NCBI GenBank assembly: GCA_035308965.1
Contig: DATGFN010000060.1
Location: forward strand, 124,001-188,000
DNA from: DASYXZ01 sp035308965
Lineage (GTDB): Bacteria > Acidobacteriota > Terriglobia > UBA7540
DNA: 64,000 nucleotides
Direction of reading: 5' to 3'
The translations under genes were made by a program, and so were the position numbers. The notes under the pieces are model-generated. The model searched no databases. It had not been told where the DNA came from and saw only the letters and a list, made by a program, of their open reading frames with translations. Each line of letters begins with the position of its first letter. Within the stretch, counting starts at the first letter, position 1. Below, piece by piece: positions 60,625 to 64,000 of this stretch.

Positions 60625-62346
60625 ATGTCCTATCAGGTTTTTGCCCGCAAATACCGGCCCCAGGTTTTTGACGAGGTGGTGGGCCAGCGCCTGATCACCG
60701 ATACGCTGAAGAATGCCATTCTCCAAAACCGCGTTGCCCACGGCTATATTTTTTCCGGCGGGCGCGGGGTAGGCAAAACCACCACCGCCCGCATCCTCGC
60801 CAAGGGCGTAAACTGTATTCAAGGGCCGACCGTCACGCCCTGCGGCGAGTGTCCGTCCTGCAAAGAAATAACGGCCGGCAATTCCGTGGACGTTTTGGAA
60901 ATCGACGCCGCCTCCAACCGTGGGATTGATGAAATCCGCCAGTTGCGCGAAACAGTCCGCTACCTTCCCGCCCGCGACCGCTACAAAATATTTATCATCG
61001 ATGAAGTCCACATGCTCACATCCGAGGCTTTCAACGCGCTGCTGAAAACCCTGGAGGAGCCGCCTCCGCAATCGCTATTCATCATGGCCACAACGGAGCC
61101 GCACAAATTGCCGGCCACCATCCAATCCCGGTGCCAGCACTTTGCCTTCCGGCTTTTGGACTACGGAGAGATTGTTTCTCAATTGGAGCATATTTGCGCC
61201 GCAGAAAAAATCAAGGCGGACGAAGGTGCGCTGAGTGCGCTGGCCCAGGCCGGGGAAGGCAGCTTGCGCGACGCGCTTTCGCTCCTCGACCAGGTGATTG
61301 CCTCTTGCGGAGACCAACTGGCAGAGGACCGCGTGCGCCAGTTATTGGGCGTGGTGCCCACCAAGTTCCTGAAGGAGTTGGTGGAAGCCGTCCACGCCGC
61401 GAACAGCGCGCGCGTTCTGGACTGCGTCTCTCAATTGACCTCGGAGGGCTACGAGCTGGGACACTTTTGCGGTGAGTTCACCCGCTTTGTGCGCAACATG
61501 ATGGTGGCGCGAAGCTGTGGGGCCGCCAGCCCTCTTCTTCAGGTGCCCCAGGACGAACGAAAAATGCTGGGGGAACTGGCACTGCTTTTCGGCGAAGAGG
61601 ATTTGACGAGATTCTTTCAAATTCTCCTGCGCGCGGAGGCGGAGTTGAAATACTCGCGCGAGCCGAAATTCCATCTGGAACTCGCCATGATGAAACTGGT
61701 GCATGCCCGTCGGCTGGCTTCGCTCGAAGACTTTATTGCTGGTCTCGGCGGAGCGGGCTCGGGGGAAAAACCGGCCACCGGAGGGCGGCCGGGGACGTCC
61801 ACAGCCTCGGCAAGTCCCAGCAAACCGGACCATGCTGTGCCTAAGCAAACCTTTGCCGCTCCCATACCAAAGACTGTGTCCCCAGCTTCTGTCGGTTTTT
61901 CCCCTGTGAATGCGCCCCATTCAGCAACAAGCCATTCAGGCGCCGCCGTCGTCCCCTCATTGGACCCCGGCGTTCTGGAAGATTCACGGCTTTCCGCCAT
62001 TAAGGCTCTGGCATACAAAACGCAGAAATTCCTGGGAAGTTGTTTGGAACCCGCAGTTGGTTGGCGGTTTGAAAATGGCGAGGTGCGGTTTCTATTTGCC
62101 AGGAAAGACTCCGGCCTCACCGAAATGCTTTCCGGCCGCGAACAACAAGAAATGTTGCGATCGGTTTGCTCGCAGGTGTTAGGCCAGCCGGTAAAGATTT
62201 ATGTTACACTTCAGGACAAGGAAGAGGGGGCCAGGCCGGTGAAGCCTTCCGCACGCGACCGGGCCAGCCGGGACACAGAGGTAGAGGCTTTCAGAAAAAG
62301 GTTCGACTGCACCTTGGTGGATGCCAAAGACTTGAGCCAGGAGTGA
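60625..62346 (+). CDS. dnaX: DNA polymerase III subunits gamma and tau
   Basis: 573 residues from ATG 60625. The clamp-loader ATPase has Walker A GGRGVGKTTT, a zinc motif with CGECPSC, Walker B IIDEVHML, and sensor 1 region NALLKTLEEPP. The C-terminal part is a Pro/Ala/Ser-rich linker then a tau-like domain. It loads the beta clamp. The leader carries a foldback. Gene order ffs-dnaX-ybaB-recR is conserved in bacteria. Confidence 0.95.
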   Translation: MSYQVFARKYRPQVFDEVVGQRLITDTLKNAILQNRVAHGYIFSGGRGVGKTTTARILAKGVNCIQGPTVTPCGECPSCKEITAGNSVDVLEIDAASNRGIDEIRQLRETVRYLPARDRYKIFIIDEVHMLTSEAFNALLKTLEEPPPQSLFIMATTEPHKLPATIQSRCQHFAFRLLDYGEIVSQLEHICAAEKIKADEGALSALAQAGEGSLRDALSLLDQVIASCGDQLAEDRVRQLLGVVPTKFLKELVEAVHAANSARVLDCVSQLTSEGYELGHFCGEFTRFVRNMMVARSCGAASPLLQVPQDERKMLGELALLFGEEDLTRFFQILLRAEAELKYSREPKFHLELAMMKLVHARRLASLEDFIAGLGGAGSGEKPATGGRPGTSTASASPSKPDHAVPKQTFAAPIPKTVSPASVGFSPVNAPHSATSHSGAAVVPSLDPGVLEDSRLSAIKALAYKTQKFLGSCLEPAVGWRFENGEVRFLFARKDSGLTEMLSGREQQEMLRSVCSQVLGQPVKIYVTLQDKEEGARPVKPSARDRASRDTEVEAFRKRFDCTLVDAKDLSQE

Positions 62347-62349
62347 GCC

Positions 62350-62661
62350 ATGAAAAATCTGCAACAGATGCAGCAGATCATGAAACAAGTCCAGCAAATG
62401 CAGGAACAATTGCAAAAGCAACTGGATGAGTTGATCGTTGAAGCTTCATCAGGCGGCGGCATGGTTACGGTCAAGATGAACGGCCAGAAACATCTGGTGG
62501 GAGTCCGCATCGAGAGCGAGGTTTTTGCGTCCGGTGATCATGAAATGCTTCAGGACCTGGTGCAGGCGGCGGTCAACGAGGCCGCGCGAAAAGTGGACGA
62601 GCAAATGGCCAGCCGGGTGGGAAACCTGGCGGGCGGACTGAACATACCCGGCCTGACTTAA
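62350..62661 (+). CDS. YbaB/EbfC family nucleoid-associated protein
   Basis: 103 residues, starting 3 nt after the dnaX stop. A coiled N-terminal segment (QQMQQIMKQVQQMQEQLQKQ) leads to the small beta domain VEASSGGGMVTVKMNGQKHLVGVRI. YbaB/EbfC binds DNA as a dimer. It is the usual partner between dnaX and recR. Confidence 0.93.
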   Translation: MKNLQQMQQIMKQVQQMQEQLQKQLDELIVEASSGGGMVTVKMNGQKHLVGVRIESEVFASGDHEMLQDLVQAAVNEAARKVDEQMASRVGNLAGGLNIPGLT

Positions 62662-62664
62662 CGG

Positions 62665-62747
62665 CGGAAGTCGAAAGTCGAAACTGGAAATTCGTGAATC
62701 CGGCAATTCGATTTTCGAGTTTCCATTTTCGATTTCCCATTTCTCCC
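62665..62747. repeat. foldback of GTCGAAAGTCGAAACTGGAAA-type words upstream of recR
   Basis: The left arm has AAGTCGAAAGTCGAAACTGGAAATTCG. The right arm has CGATTTTCGAGTTTCCATTTTCGATTTCCC. It fills the gap between ybaB and recR up to the recR start and leaves no visible ribosome binding site. Confidence 0.55.
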
Positions 62748-63347
62748 ATGAAAGATTTTGCCGAGCCACTGGCTCGCTTGATTGATGAGTTGAAACGTTT
62801 GCCGGGAATTGGGCAGAAGTCAGCGCAGCGACTGGCCTTCCACTTGGAGCGCGCCCCGCGCGAGGACGCTGCGCGGCTTTCCGAGGCCATCCTCGAAGTC
62901 AAAGACAAAATCAAACTCTGCACCGTTTGTAATAACCTCACCGAACTTGACCCCTGCGAATATTGTTCAGACCCTTCGCGCGCCCCCGATGTTATTTGCA
63001 TCGTCGAGACGCCCTACAACGTGATTTCCATTGAGAAGACACGCGAATTTCGCGGACGCTATCACGTTCTTCACGGCGCGCTTTCGCCCTTGCAGGGCAT
63101 CGGGCCCGAGCAATTAAAGATCAAGAGTCTTTTGGAACGGTTGAAAGACGGCAATGTAAAGGAACTGATTGTAGCCACCAACCCTAATGTGGAAGGCGAG
63201 GCCACGGCCATTTACCTTTCAAAACTGATCAAGCCGCTCGGTGTCCGCGTTACGCGAATCGCCATGGGCATTCCCGTCGGCTCAGAGCTCGAATTCGCCG
63301 ACGAAGTCACCGTGCTGAAATCCATGGAAGGCCGCCGCGAAATCTGA
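62748..63347 (+). CDS. recR: recombination mediator RecR
   Basis: 199 residues from ATG 62748. An N-terminal helix-hairpin-helix (LKRLPGIGQKSAQRLAFHL) is followed by a Cys4 zinc finger (CTVCNNLTELDPCEYC) and a Toprim domain (ICIVETPYNVISIEKT). RecR works with RecO/RecF to load RecA at gaps. It completes the dnaX-ybaB-recR group. Confidence 0.95.
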   Translation: MKDFAEPLARLIDELKRLPGIGQKSAQRLAFHLERAPREDAARLSEAILEVKDKIKLCTVCNNLTELDPCEYCSDPSRAPDVICIVETPYNVISIEKTREFRGRYHVLHGALSPLQGIGPEQLKIKSLLERLKDGNVKELIVATNPNVEGEATAIYLSKLIKPLGVRVTRIAMGIPVGSELEFADEVTVLKSMEGRREI

Positions 63348-63501
63348 ATGTATCCGCGATCTCTCCTCCCTTCTGAATAACTCTCCAGGCCTTGCCACGC
63401 TCAAAGAAAGCCTCATTTGGGATGAAGGTGCTGGTCATTTAAGAATTATGTTTGGTTAAGCAAGCATTCACATTCGAATTCTGAGATTCCCATTGAGCGG
63501 T

Positions 63502-64000
63502 TCAACGCCGAATCTGGTGGAGGGCAGGAGTGCGATTCTGCTTCAATTCCACCTTACAGGGCAGGCGGAGCAGACCGTGCACCATTTTGGATGTGGTAAT
63601 TTCAATGACGTAGGCGTTCTCGATCCAGTCACACACGGCGTAGTCGTCCAAGGTGCCTTCCGCAACGGCAAAGGCAAAAGCATAATTGCCGATATAAAGC
63701 AACGGAAGCTGCAAGTGAAATTCCGCCGTGCAAACTTCACCTTTGATTTGTGGCTTGCTGGGACATCCTTCCATCAGCGTATTGGTTCCGGTCAGGGCGA
63801 GACCCAGCCGATTCTTAAACAGAAAGCCGATGAGGGGCTGCCCGACGTCCTCGAGGAAGCGGACGGATATCCGGATCACGATGGTCTGGCCGCCCTGGGC
63901 GGAATGAATTCGATGACCACGTTCATCATAGAGCCCGATTCCCAAGATTTCCGCCTTACGGTTTCCATAGCGCACGTCCACGTTGGGAATCACGGTCTCG
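63502..64000 (-). CDS. Wzt-like O-antigen ABC transporter ATP-binding protein, C-terminal domain (cut by window edge)
   Basis: About 165 residues of the 3' end; the frame is open through the window edge, so the ATPase part lies outside. The beta-sandwich pattern (RKAEILGIGLYDERGHRIHSAQGGQTIVIRISVRF...PLIGFLFKNRLGLALTGTNT) is that of the Wzt C-terminal carbohydrate-binding domain, which recognises the end of the O-antigen chain. A longer protein ending in such a domain is the only realistic reading. Confidence 0.75.
   Translation of the reverse strand, partial: ETVIPNVDVRYGNRKAEILGIGLYDERGHRIHSAQGGQTIVIRISVRFLEDVGQPLIGFLFKNRLGLALTGTNTLMEGCPSKPQIKGEVCTAEFHLQLPLLYIGNYAFAFAVAEGTLDDYAVCDWIENAYVIEITTSKMVHGLLRLPCKVELKQNRTPALHQIRR

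Overview
The window (about 60% GC by eye, dense, no rRNA, tRNA or CRISPR seen) reads as an Acidobacteriota chromosome, probably class Terriglobia (Acidobacteriia). Supporting this are an Oar-like TonB-dependent receptor with a carboxypeptidase-like N-domain, a PadR regulator followed by an ADOP (acidobacterial duplicated orphan permease), a sedolisin with Ig-like repeats and a C-terminal helical hairpin, a glycine-zipper lipoprotein, and several families of intergenic foldback elements. The assignment comes from gene content, not from a marker gene.

Layout. 1-21 kb is a catabolic island. On the + strand are a TonB receptor (partial), two nucleoside-hydrolase-family proteins, an FG-GAP/ASPIC/TPR protein, a GRP-type sugar permease, a third nucleoside hydrolase homologue, a ribokinase and a GH27 alpha-galactosidase. 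On the - strand are GH88, SDR, creatininase-family, Zn alcohol dehydrogenase, ferritin-like diiron protein and a second ribokinase. The natural reading is uptake and cleavage of ribosides or glycosides outside the cytoplasm, sugar import and phosphorylation. The three hydrolases have an altered metal-site motif, so their substrate is uncertain. 21-25 kb holds the sedolisin. 25-31 kb is the phosphate operon pstSCAB-phoU plus a PLD-like protein, with a three-repeat Pho box, and next to it an atypical receiver protein. 31-36 kb has small proteins, a HEAT-repeat protein, and PadR/ADOP with a three-repeat promoter. 36-44 kb has cytochrome P460 bracketed by two foldback elements, glutamate dehydrogenase, a MEDS-domain protein, MsrA, LysR, aspartate kinase and threonine synthase. 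43.98-44.84 kb is a low-GC endonuclease/exonuclease/phosphatase gene wedged before PEP carboxylase. 47-49 kb has a GH172/DUF2961 protein and a DUF3052 protein.

49.5-56.8 kb is a cytochrome c maturation operon (ccmE, ccmF, ccmH, a CcmI-like zinc-ribbon protein, a carboxypeptidase-regulatory-domain membrane protein, ccmA, ccmB, ccmC and a 55-residue ccmD). CcmE is the cysteine (CxxxY) type and CcmH has CxCxC in place of the usual CxxC. No ccmG is present. 57-60 kb is an FHA protein coupled to a Ser/Thr kinase, then a lipoprotein. 60.4-63.3 kb is the conserved ffs (SRP RNA)-dnaX-ybaB-recR block. The right edge cuts the C-terminal domain of a Wzt-like O-antigen ABC ATPase.

The most unusual material is intergenic. 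A 91-bp palindromic element occurs twice with a covarying stem pair. A 138-bp MITE-like element lies just upstream of the P460 gene. At least eight foldbacks are built from short tandem words, with different words at each locus; one of them encodes the start of a signal peptide.
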